Source: Datisca glomerata (lineage: Eukaryota; Streptophyta; Magnoliopsida; Cucurbitales; Datiscaceae). Taken from it: DNA of 64,000 nt. Positions 28,401-39,504 of the stretch are shown one piece after another (the first letter of the stretch is position 1; every line of letters begins with the position of its first letter). The stretch covers positions 250,551 to 314,550 of the forward strand of contig QANY01011423.1 of assembly GCA_003255025.1 (NCBI GenBank). Direction: 5' to 3'. Under the pieces are notes generated by a model. The model saw only the letters and a program-made list of their open reading frames with translations, was not told the origin of the DNA and made no database searches. Both the position numbers and the translations under genes were made by a program.

Positions 28401-31400
28401 TGCGAAAATTGCTAAATCAACTATACTCGGTACTATCTGTACTTGGCATGAAAAGAAATGTTGGAACAACGGCACTGTACTTCCAAAATCATAAAGAAGT
28501 TGTGCAAACACATTAGATCAATCAAATTGGAAATACCAAGCTTTTCTTCTTAGAATCCTTATCAGATGACGGGACGAGTCGATGACTGAAAGCCAAAGGA
28601 ACAGACTCAAATCTGGACCGCAACATTCCAAGTGTCCTTATCTAAGACATGTCAAAAGATAGAAAGTTACAACCACGATGAATAATAATATGTCCCAAAC
28701 ATGATAAAGGTATTGCTAATTCTAAGCTTGTAAGTTTCTTAAGCAGCTCCACTTTATAAAACAAAAGAAAATATGAAGAAAGATGCATTTGATCGGTACC
28801 ATATTTCCAATTTTATCAAAATAATCTTTCCCCTAGCTGTATGAAAATTTCTTCTTACCTCACCCAAATGGCTGAAGGCTCCATGTATCCCCCCAAAAAG
28901 GGTAGAAAATATGGCATACCATATTTGAGCATCCATAAAATAAACCTATGGACCAATAATGCATTGAACACCATTAATAACTTGCAGTATCACAGAACAG
29001 ATATGCAACGTAGTTTACTGGGAAAAATTCATTACAACTTACTAGAACAATTGGAGCCCATATTGCAATCACGACGCCAATATTATGTGTTACTGCCATT
29101 ATTCAAAATTAGTATTTAACACAACCATATCACCGAAACAAGAAGCAGGACAGTAATTAAAAGATAACATTGAAAGGATCAGATATTAGAAGGAATACTG
29201 TGATATTACCATTTGGAAAGAACTCGTGCCATTGATAGTTATCAATATGGATCGTCATAATCAACTTTGTTGGACCAACGAGTGGATATATCTATCAAAA
29301 GAACACGTAGATATGGTTAATAAAAAGTCAGAGAGATTATTCAGTAACCAGCTGCTTAAAGACTCAGAAAATATTAGCAGAGCAAACAGGGAACACGGTA
29401 ATGTACTTCCCTGAAATCACATTCTAATTTGCTACATAAGCATTTGAAGATCCACTCCAGCAGTTGATATAAAGAGAGTTTGACGATTATCTTCATAGTA
29501 AAATATATGAAGATTTTATATACACTTAAATATTAATATTTCACATCATTTAAAAAGAAAAGCTATCCTTCCAGGTATTTGATAGGTGTAACCCAGTCTA
29601 CCTAGTGTTTTCTTTAAAAAAATGAAACTTTATCAATAAAATGTTGATATAACGAAGACGGCAACAAATCCTCTACGAGTACCAAATGAAAGATAGGGAG
29701 TATCAAATATAAAGAAAGGCAAAATACATAGCCTTCCAATTGGATAGAACCACCTTACTGGAATATCTCAAAGTGTTTAGCAGTATAGGCCCACTTGGAA
29801 GCGAAGAATGTTTTTTGTTAAAATAACACTTCAGCAAATAAAAAAATTCAAAATTGAAGTAGCCAAAAAAAAGTAGCTTATAGGACATATGTACTTGAGT
29901 GTCACTCTTTATAGCATTATAATAGGTTGAAATTTGTTGAATGTACCTGCATCTTATTACATATCAACACATAAATGACATTTAGGATATTAAATTGTAG
30001 GAGTTATACATACACCTTTGGGTCCATATGTGTTTACCAAATGTATCAGAAATCAGTAGAAGTTTAGGAAGCCCATGAATACTATCTTTGGACCATTACT
30101 TGAGAAGAAAAATCACCTCGACATAGTAGCTGAAAGCCAGCTTGCTGATAAGCAGTAGGATCCAAAACAACGTATACCTGACCACATGGAAAGTTTGGTT
30201 CTATCAAAAGGCAAAAAGGTACCTCCATCTTCATGGAACATTATTGCGACAGATTCTATGTCGAAAAATAAGCTGTTTCCCCATCTTGCTATTTAAAACA
30301 AAAAACAATGAAAGAATTGAAAAATTAACTGCGGCCCCTTACTTTAATAGTGATAACATGTCTTCATGCATGCCCCTTCCTACATACAGTTTAGGCTGCA
30401 ATATGATCAAACATAAGTACAGAAAATTAGAATAAATCTATTGTTGTGTAATAGAATCAAGAACAACGTCATCTGCAACACCCATAGAACAAATCATTAA
30501 CGCTTCTTACCTGAGCCCACCACATAAGAAGCGTGACAATTCGCCAATTAGAACGCTCCATAGTTTTCCTCAAAGGTGGAAGCAGAAATAGTAGGGAAGC
30601 TAAAATGTTGGGTATCAAATAAACTGCTACAGCATAATTATAAAATGACTGGTTCTTCCAGTCCCTAACCCAACTGCTAAAAAATTTCACAAGTCCTGAT
30701 GGATTCTGCACAGTGCTTGAATAAGCGATAGGAAGAACCACAGCCCATGCTGCTGCCAATGCAAATTTCAGAAGGTACCGTAGTATTTGGGTGAATTTTA
30801 AGCTCTTCCATGCAGTCCAACTTAAGATTATATCCAGAGTGGCTGCACAGAGAACACATAATTGGCGATGCAGCTATAATGAACCAATTTAAAGAATATC
30901 AACTGTGATAAAAATAAATGAAAATTTCAGTTTTTAAGAACACCAATCTCCATTTCATACCACCTAAAAGGGGTGGATTTCCCTGTTAGATCAATCTCAA
31001 AGCGTATAGCTTGAATCAAACAACATGCCTTAAAATTAAAACCCCTAAAAACATGGAGAGAAACTAAATTCCTGATATGAAATTTTTTAGACTCGCATAA
31101 CCTAATTCTAGATGAAGATGGAAATCATATAATATTATAAAAATCTTATTTTACAAGAAACAAACTTCGTACATTTCCTAAACTATAAAAGACCTAAAAC
31201 CTAAAATTAGTTGCTATTCCTACTTTCCCTGTAACACCCCGATTCCCGAGGGTTAAATATGCTTGAAATTTCACAATTTAAAAATTCCCCAATTCAATTA
31301 AAACCCTAATTTGAGAAAAAACCCTAATCTTTCCCTAATTTTAACGTTAAATAGCGGAAGCATAAAATTATTTTAAGGTAAGCTAGATATAAAAGCAAGG

Positions 31401-32269
31401 AGAGATTTGGGGAAGATGAAGGAGAGAGAACACGTGTGAGGGAAACAAATTGGGTTGGCTTAATGTGTAAGTGAGTGCATATGTGTGAGTGAGGGTTTGA
31501 ATTATACAAATAACCCTTATAAACTACATGGGTATTACATTCCCCCTCATGGACTTCGGTTCACTTGGCTTTTATACTCAAAATAAAAATTATCCTGCAC
31601 TTCATCTTCTCTTGTATCAACAATTTTAACATTGACAATACTGACACCATAATTACAACAGTTATATTGAGAAGGAAATTCATAAATGATACATAACAAA
31701 TAACATCTATACCTCGCAGAAAATTAAGAAAAGCAGAAGTGATAAAAATGCTCAAAACGCTTCTAAAGACACCGGCATCAAAAATAGCAGCAAGTGATCC
31801 AGTTGGACTCCAAGCAATGATTAACATGGCCTGAAATCAGAAAAGTTTATAGATGCAAATGAACTTTTGAGGAAAACTAAGAAGAATTATCACATATTCA
31901 ACACCAACAGAATACCTGGAATGCCAATATAAAGAATATCCACATTCTGTCAAAACTTCTGTAAAGGTGCAAAAAAGTACGGACTTCTACAAAATTGGTT
32001 TTGGGCTTCCTCTTTCCAGCAGCAACTTGGTTTGGGTTCTGAAATCCTCAAAATAAATGTCTCAAACGCATGTATATACATTTTCAGCGAGATTCTCAGG
32101 TGCAAATAACAATGTCCTACTTGAATATATACTACCACCCATAATTATCATCAGTGAATATGATGATAGATCGAAAATAAGATCAAATGTTATTCAGCAC
32201 ACATGCTCAGGTGGACATGAGCGCGCGTACCCACCACACACACACACACGCAAACAGAGAGAGAGAGAA

Positions 32270-32311
<42 letters not shown>

Positions 32312-35300
32312 CATTTGCTGGTTGTGGTGCATCTGAGTGCCTAAAATAGTCTGCTTTGGGGTCCATAGGCCACTTTAGGTTGAAACATTTGTCAGACCTA
32401 GAGAAACAAACAAATTTTTGAGCTAATATAATATAAAAGGAGTAGAAACGAATCTATTACTTGAGAGACTAACCAAAAGTACTCATTAAGATCATCATAG
32501 TTTCTCCACCTCGAATGACTAGCCTTGCCACCTTTATTTCTTTTCGCTTCCTTCTCCATCAAGCAAAAGTTTCAGACTCAAACTTATAACTATGTAAAAG
32601 CATGTAAATTGACTAAAAATGTCGTAACTACCTTCTGCAGAACCTGGTAAATAGGAGTTATGACTTCCCTCAAAAATGATTCCTCATCACGTGCTTCTGT
32701 TTGAAATGATTCTCCACTTACTGGATGGGCATTGCTATACAAAATCCCATAGACCACATCGGCCATCTTATAAAATTACAAGAAACAGGGTAAGTGTTGA
32801 TTAAGCATTTAGAGGTGGTGAAAAAAAGAATTAATATTTTGATAACTAACCATGAATCCTTGAACAGCGCAGTTCTTTTTATAAGAACCGATAATATTTC
32901 ATTAATAATATAGAAATGTAGAAAAGAGCACAGTTCATTCAGTACTTTAAGCAATATATATTTCATAATATAAAGTAATGGTCCATTATCAAACAAAATA
33001 ATACATTTATTTTCTATTTTTTGCTGCAATAAATATACACTTGATCTACTTGGTCAGCTGAATGTGTAAATATGACTACATTGTCAACTTCTGTCCACTT
33101 TATGTCAGATTTCTTTTTCCAAATTGTGATTGCTGTATATAAAACTATTGACTTAGTTACAATATGAGACCAGCATCCTCTCCTCCTATTTTTTTTTACA
33201 CTTACGAAGAGGAGCTTAAGAAAATTGAGAAGCTAAACTCATAGAGAGAATCTAAATTTGCTACAACGAAAGAGCATCATAATGACAATGAGATAAATGG
33301 CAAATATAGCAATAAACTTGCAACAATTATGCAGAAATGTAAGAAAAAGTCAATTTGATTGGAATTCAATCACTGCAATAAATGCTATAAATGAATTTTC
33401 AGAGACTGGTATCAATGCTCTGTAGAATTTCCTAAAGAATTGATAGTGCATAGCAAGTGGTTGATAGCATACATTGTGGAAAATGTAGCACAAACATTCA
33501 GGCATGAATCGAAGATTGGACGCTTCACCCCAGATAAGAAAATAAAGTCCTATGTAAATAAGCTGCAACTGTTGCAGGTCACATCCTTGAGGAAACCTGA
33601 AAAATATAAGAAAAAGTGTCCTAAATGAGAACTCATAGTGTACAAGTTGCAAATGAACTTTATGCATGTTCTGTATAGCAATATAAAGTAAAGACCAAGA
33701 CTTAAATGGACTGAAGCTTTAGTTAGAAATTTACCTAAGATTTGATTTACATCGCAGATAGTTACACCAAGAATTATAATTCTTAAAAACCTTCTCCAAC
33801 AAATCCTGTACGGTGCCACTATCCAGCTGCAATAAATAACTTATAATCACATAATTGCAGTTATAAAAGCAAATAGTGTATCATATGAAAAGAAAATATT
33901 GACATTCAAGAATCTCAGAGGAAAAGTTTATGCACCTGGTTGTAATCTTCAAGATGCTTATTCCTTATATCAATATTGGCAAGTAGCAATATTAGGTGTT
34001 CTCTTTGGTTTGCTACATTTCCTTTCTTCACGCCCCAAGACAGACAAGATAAAAGTCCCAAAAGATGAAGCAGTTAAAAATTGGACCAACAATGTCTATT
34101 AATTCAAGACACACCCTCATGTGCAAGCTCATGGAAAAACATCACGCACAAAACTCGCACATATAACCAGAAAAGGAAGGGAAATGATTACATCTTTCAA
34201 GAAAGGTGGCACCAAGGCTCAAAGCAAGGAACACCATTGAAAAATCAAACACATGCACGCAAGAACCATCAAATTATAGGTTCATAGTTAAAACACCAGA
34301 ACAGAATATTATAAACAAAACACACAACCAGTATAAGACACCCGATTACATACAACACCTAATTGATGAATAAGTGTGGAATACAACGATTACTATATTT
34401 ACGATCCTCAAAATTGTACAACATTGTTACTGCTCGTAATGCAATTTCCTACAAGGGAGCCAGTTTTCATAACTAGTGGAGCGAGATGGTACATACCATC
34501 ACTGGGGAATCCAAAAACAAAGAATACAGAGTGTCTCTTTTTTTGTCAAATGAATACAAGGGTCTGTTTGATTGCAAAAAAGAATTAAAAATTAAAAAAG
34601 GAACGTGCACTCACTAGCTCATGCAATGATAACTCTTTATATATTAAATATTAAAATGCTGTATAAAAGTCATTTCTGAATAAGCTTAACTCTTCTACAG
34701 CCACAACTCCTAAATCAATCACCACTAGTCACCAGCTACAATGTAGTGGCTTCCCTCGTGATCATTCAGCAAGCTACCAGCTTGTTGCCTAGTTCAGTAC
34801 CCCAAGTCACCATTTGCAAATGACTGACTACCCCATTTATCTGATTATTAAAAGTGGACTGAATATGCCAACCAGAGTATTACAAGATGTCATTCATTTT
34901 CCATCAAAATTTCATTTTAGAGCCTAAAAAAATGTGGATGTTAAGGTTAGCTTGCAAACACAAGACCTTGGAGCATGTGGCACTAGAAGGACAAGTAAGA
35001 GATAGAATTGAAAGCGAAGCATTCAAAAGAGTACCTGAAACCCAAAAATAGATGAAAGCCAGTCTAGTATATCATTGACCGGATTAACCCTCTCGGTGAC
35101 CATTGTCGAACTGTCATCAGGAACAGTATGTCTTGAATGAATTCTGGGCATCGGAAGATTTTCCACATTGTGCAGTGCAAGAAGCGCTGCTTTGATCTAC
35201 AATTTGCAGGGATGGGACAAGGAAGAAAAGAAAAGCAACTTTATGTAAAACCAAGGATTAACCGAACCACGTAATGAGCTAAGGCAAATTTGATATCACA

Positions 35301-37098
35301 TAATCTGTGGATATACCTCGGGAAGTTCCATAATCGCCGGTTTAACCCCCACAGCATACAAGGGAAGAATGTTATAGTGTTCATACTGCTCTCTTTTCCG
35401 CTGGACCTCTTTTGCATATCTTTGTGTCTGTGATGACAAAACGAACATTTTCATTTTCAGTCATTTGGACGGAAAACGAATCCTCTAAAAATTACCGAGA
35501 TTTAGAGGAATTGAACCTCATCATCAATTTTATCAGTAGGTACCACCGTCCTCAGTACATCATACAATACTGTCGCAATTTGATAGATCTTAGCCATCTC
35601 CTCCCTTCAGGAATTTGCAGAAAATAGGCAAATAAGTTAGTAGCAGAAGTGTACAAAATAAAGTATTTTAAACAATTACAACGAGGGCTCACGGTCTCTT
35701 TGTATATTCGCCTTCTTTGATGTTTTTTTCATAGAACTGCTGATAATACAACTGTATCTCCTTCACATCATTTTTTGCAAGCATGGGCTTTGTGTCAACC
35801 TCTTCCTGCAATGAGTAAGATTTGAAGTGTTAAAGATCATAATCTCCATTGGAGCAAGAAAACTATGTTGCGGATTTTAATATTGAATCATTGATGTTAT
35901 AGTTTTCTGATACAACATGAAATATAAAACCATCATGAAACTACAGTAATTCACTATAACAAATTCGAGATTTTGAATAAAATAAACTGAAAGATAGATT
36001 GATAAAAGATTTTGTATAAATCTCAAAAAACCATTCAAAGGGGAAAAAACACAAAAAAGAAAGAACTGATAATATATGTTATATGACCTACCTTTTCAAG
36101 CCTGTGTAACAAATATGTCTTGAACTGACGAACACCACGTCCACTGGAAGTTGGATCCATTTTGTGAGCCTTTTCAAACGCATGGAAACGACCTAAGGGA
36201 ACAAAGTAGCAGGACTCATCTTCAAATTCAATTGGGTAAGGACTACGGAGATAGGTATATTTTCCAACTCGTTTACAACTATAGAGATAGGAACATTCAC
36301 ATGGCTTTTTTTCCAACTCGTTTCAGTGTCATCTTGCACTCTTCCCGCTCTTCAAAATTAGGTTATTTTCCATACTCATACCTCTCTTGATTTCTAGCAC
36401 AACAGAGTGTATTCCTCTGCTCACATTCCTTTTAAATTGATACTAGCATTTTGCAGTCCTTGTTGACCAGATTAGTTAGAAGTGCACAACAATTTAACTC
36501 TATTGATGGTGAGATTAAATTTCTCAACTATTTGTTTTAAGATTTATAATTTAACCAAGCTTTCTTTTTTTCTGGTGATGAAAGTGGGAAAGCAAAAAGT
36601 TCTACACATCTTCTTGCTATGTTGCAAATACACACATTGCTTAAAATCCTAAACCAGATTTAAAATTGATTATAAATTCAAATTTTGAACTAAGAGCAAC
36701 AAAAAAGTTTCAGCAGAAGTTCCCTATACTGAATGGGATTGATTATACTAGATAATCACATCTATCTTAATGTGACAACACTTTTGTACCGCCTTCAGCA
36801 AGCAAGAGATTATTATGTATCATATTTAGTGACATCAATATTTTTCAGGCTGAAGGCATTAGTGTGGTGGTTTTAATTTCTTACAGAGATACGCAACTCT
36901 GGGATTCTCAGACTCGATTTCATTGGCAACTCGGAGAATGGGAGCGATGTCGGCGAGGGACGACGGCACGAGCTCACTGTCAATAGCGGAGGTGTCCTCG
37001 TTGGGTAAATCCACCATACGTGTAGGCATCCGAGTAATCCGCCGCGACAAAGTCCGTGGCGGGCCCACCTCGTCCTTGGTCCCACTGGAACTCGCCAT
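19431..37098 (-). CDS. CALS7: Callose synthase (glucan synthase-like), CALS7 type, 1927 aa
   Basis: Makes beta-1,3-glucan (callose) from UDP-glucose at the plasma membrane. I placed 42 exons with GT-AG borders and matching phases; they sum to 5784 nt, or 1927 aa plus stop, close to the usual ~1950 aa. N-terminus: [20 protein letters not shown] and [20 protein letters not shown] (Vta1-like region). FKS1-type region near residues 324-365: [21 protein letters not shown] first group of membrane helices spans about residues 490-765, then a large cytosolic glucan synthase loop (about 770-1485) with [20 protein letters not shown] and the block from [14 protein letters not shown] to [21 protein letters not shown] second helix group spans about 1486-1915. 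The wording fits the Arabidopsis CALS7 (GSL7) clade, known for sieve-plate callose in phloem; the paralogue assignment is less certain than the family. One exon (21487-20690) is 798 nt, the longest. Confidence 0.95.
24300..24596 (-). pseudogene. Open frame with a membrane-anchor look inside a callose synthase intron
   Basis: A 98-codon frame on the minus strand lies in the 1137-bp intron between the exons at 25379-25268 and 24130-24008. It ends [20 protein letters not shown] followed by LLVTGS, a strong single transmembrane helix preceded by polar residues ([18 protein letters not shown]). This resembles the N-terminus of a type II membrane protein. A GT donor-like site follows the helix. I cannot name a family. 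It may be a captured exon or chance; it is not part of the callose synthase reading frame. Confidence 0.3.
27566..27624. other. Poly-G tract with 36 N: assembly gap in an intron
   Basis: A run of G is followed by N at 27585-27620. It lies in the callose synthase intron between exons 27870-27707 and 27517-27394, so the coding sequence is not affected. Confidence 0.9.
31230..31539 (+). mobile_element. Solo LTR, 310 bp, in a callose synthase intron
   Basis: Starts TGTAACACCC and ends GGGTATTACA (TG...CA with a short inverted repeat). It is flanked on both sides by the 5-bp direct repeat TTCCC (31225-31229 and 31540-31544). That is the mark of an LTR retrotransposon insertion reduced to one LTR by recombination. 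A TATA-like GATATAAAAGC near 31387 suggests plus orientation, opposite to the host gene. It lies in the intron between exons 31830-31713 and 30842-30511. Confidence 0.85.
32255..32309. repeat. (GA)n microsatellite touching a splice donor
   Basis: A CA run (about 32236-32250) is followed by GAGA repeats up to 32309. The callose synthase exon 32397-32310 ends exactly where the repeat starts, so on the coding strand the donor reads GTCTCTCTCT. Confidence 0.85.
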
Positions 37099-37869
37099 GA
37101 CTCCACCTCAAAATCCTCAAACCGCACACCAATTTGGCAAATTTTTCCTGCTAATGCCTTTGGGTCAGAGTTTAAATTCGAGTTCGAGTCTGTGCAAATG
37201 AGAACGACAATGGCGATGGTCATGGTTTTGAGTAAGAGAGAAAGAGAGAAAGAGATGCTTTGAGTGAGAGGTGGGGCAAAGGGAAAGAAGGGCTTTTTGG
37301 AATTGCTCTGAGAGAAAGAAAGGAATTAGGTTTGGTGGGAAGGCTTTTTTGTTGCTTCGGAGTTTGATAAGGAATTGAGCAGGAAAGTAAGAAAGAACAG
37401 TGTGTATCAGTCTGATTGGATGCTTTTCAAGCTTTGCTTTTGCTTTCTTTTGCTTTTGCAGCAGTTAAGATTTTTCTGATTAACTAATCAACAATCACAC
37501 TTCCCACCCATTAAAGCTTTCTGGAAGAAACCATAGGTTTTCTGCATCTACATTTGTTTCTTTCTCCTTTTTCGCTGTCTTAGGAGAGAGAGAGGAGAAG
37601 GGAACTGATACGCGAGTTGGTTAATTGCCGGTAGTTGTTTAGCCAGTGGGGATGACTGCTGAGGGAGGGATGGGTGTAGGTAGGGGTAATGAACTTTTTT
37701 TGCTTGTAAAGTTCTAGATCGACACGTGTAAAGTTTTCAATGAATAATAATACATAACAGTGTAGAATTGGAAGAATGTGTTGACCATGAAGTGCATAGG
37801 GATAAATAATATTTAATACGGAACCATCCAACTCAATGGAATCGAAAATTATTGATTTGATCAATTCTT
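37099..37869 (-). promoter_or_regulatory. CALS7: 5' leader and promoter of the callose synthase gene (inferred)
   Basis: Upstream of the start codon the minus strand is CT-rich (GA-rich on the plus strand at about 37230-37260 and 37580-37600), as in many plant 5' leaders. No gene-like frame is present. An intron in the leader or a TATA box cannot be fixed from the sequence. Confidence 0.4.
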
Positions 37870-38325
37870 TTTAATCTTAAGTTTGGTTTGAGAAAATTAG
37901 TGAATTAAAGTTTTAGTTTGGTTTAAAATTTTTATAATTCTCAAATTATAATGAAATTTTAAATTTTTATTATTTTTTATATGTAATTTCATATCAAACG
38001 GAACCGAAAGTAAAATTTTAATTTTTATTATTTTTCAATAATATTATTTGAAAATTATTTTTTAATTTAATTATAAATAATTGGAGAACCAAACCGAACT
38101 GAACCGAAACTCATGGTTTGGTTCGGTTCAGTTCTCCTGGCATGAATGGTTCGGTTCAGTATTATTATCGAACTGAAGTTTCAGTTTGGTTCAAATTTTT
38201 GTTAAAAAACTGACCGAACTGAAGTTTCGGTTCGGTTCAAATTTTTGTTAAAAAACTGACCGAACTAAAGTTTCGGTTCGGTTCAATTTTTTGTTAAAAA
38301 ACTTACCGAACCAAACCGTGGCCAT
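37870..38325. mobile_element. Remnant of a non-autonomous hAT-like element
   Basis: The segment is rich in GAACCGAAC / GTTCGGTTC motifs on both strands and ends AACCGTGGCCATA, which resembles degraded plant hAT ends (TAGGGGTGGCCACGGTT...). It contains three direct copies of a 46-bp unit starting at 38169, 38215 and 38261. The left end could not be fixed and no target duplication was found. The same GTTCGGTTC motif lies just inside both ends of the hAT element at 45.6-49.3 kb. Confidence 0.5.
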
Positions 38326-38803
38326 ACTCATGCATATCTTCTGTTATTTTCAGGTGATCTTTGTTGGGATACAACTCCTCTGTTGGTTTCTAACATTAGT
38401 TAACGTTTAAAAAATTTGGGTCGAGTTTAAATCTCAACGGTTTAGATTTAGTATAATAATGAAAAAAAGATGAATTTTTTATCTGTTTATTTTTTAATAG
38501 ACGGACCGGACTAAACAGAGCATTCTTATGTTCGTCAGAACATGGGAGAAACCTCATTTGTCTTTGTCGTATTATTACTTGGCGAGCATAAATGGTCAAG
38601 GGCATGGATCTCTGATAATCTTTAAGAAGAAATTTTTTTAGTATAATGATTGTTCTATATATGAACAATATTGGCATTTAGATCATCTATCATGGACCCT
38701 CATAGAATGATTTTAAAGTAATTCAATCTTTTTGTACAATATAAACTCTACCATGCCAGGACTCTATTATAGAGTTGCATGCAGAAATATTCAAGCACCG
38801 GTG

Positions 38804-38945
38804 ATCAAGGACAGTCTTGTGAGTTTGCTTGAGTTATTAAATGAGTTTCATGCATGTATTTCCATGTTGGAGAGAATCAAGGACAGTCTTGTGAGTTTGC
38901 TTGAGTTATTAAATGAGTTTCATGCATGTATTTCCATGTTGGAGT
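38804..38945. repeat. 72-bp direct tandem duplication, nearly perfect
   Basis: Copies start at 38804 and 38876, both beginning ATCAAGGACAGTCTTGTGAG; the only difference seen is near the end (AGAGA versus AGTGA). The unit is a multiple of three, so a short open frame carries a 24-residue repeat. I see no sign that this frame is a gene. The near-identity suggests a recent event. Confidence 0.9.
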
Positions 38946-38995
38946 GACCGGCCCTCTTGATTATTGTCGTGTAGGTACTTAGGGCTTGTTTTGTG

Positions 38996-39004
38996 ATAAT
39001 TAAT
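38996..39004. repeat. Left 9-bp target-site duplication of the Mutator-like element
   Basis: ATAATTAAT directly before the left terminal inverted repeat. The identical 9 bp follow the right end at 42209-42217. Confidence 0.88.
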
Positions 39005-39504
39005 GGGCTATTTGTAAATCTATACCATTTTCATTTTCGTTAAGGATTTTTATACTCCTTTTTCAAAATTCATAATGTTACACTACTAGCCCACCACAAT
39101 CAATATAAAAAAAAATCTCAACTCTCTCTTTCATCATCATTTTTTTTCCTTTTCCCCATGCAAAAATCAAATCAATACTCACTCTCTCACTCTTCTCCTT
39201 CCCCCCACTATTTCCTCCATGCTTTCTAGTACGTTTCCTCCATGATTTCCTATTCAATGAAGCAACGAAGGTTTCTTTTCTCCATGCTTTTATGTTCTGC
39301 GAAGTTCTTCCTCTCAATCGCACTAATTTTGATCATGGCATAGTCACTTTTTTTCTTGACAAAACCTGAGGCTTGAGAAAAAAAATTCGTTTGGATTTTG
39401 TGAATTTTTTTTGCACTTCTTTGGATTATAAGTTTGTTGATTACATATGTGTGAATAGTGTCAATTTCTGTATCTAGATTGCTCACTAATAGGAGATAAA
39501 AATA

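Larger units (their letters stand above)
19431..37098 (-). other. CALS7: Exon map of the callose synthase gene
   Basis: Exons in transcript order: 37098-36885, 36192-36092, 35805-35693, 35604-35517, 35427-35317, 35196-35035, 34025-33936, 33826-33735, 33596-33473, 32766-32632, 32550-32474, 32397-32310, 32038-31916, 31830-31713, 30842-30511, 30395-30343, 30177-30117, 29291-29210, 29092-29043, 28945-28859, 28641-28537, 28222-28128, 28042-27961, 27870-27707, 27517-27394, 27287-27184, 27066-26955, 26868-26717, 26260-26151, 26062-25943, 25848-25780, 25662-25473, 25379-25268, 24130-24008, 23927-23809, 23668-23585, 22669-22557, 22486-22257, 21487-20690, 20577-20527, 20313-20128, 19670-19431. Each border was chosen by protein-family continuity plus GT/AG; single-base errors are possible at a few borders, but the phase sum closes exactly. 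Confidence 0.85.

Noticed and set aside
32057..32344. 95-codon plus-strand frame ending in RERERE
   Set aside because: It is the translation of the GA microsatellite and the antisense of a callose synthase exon.
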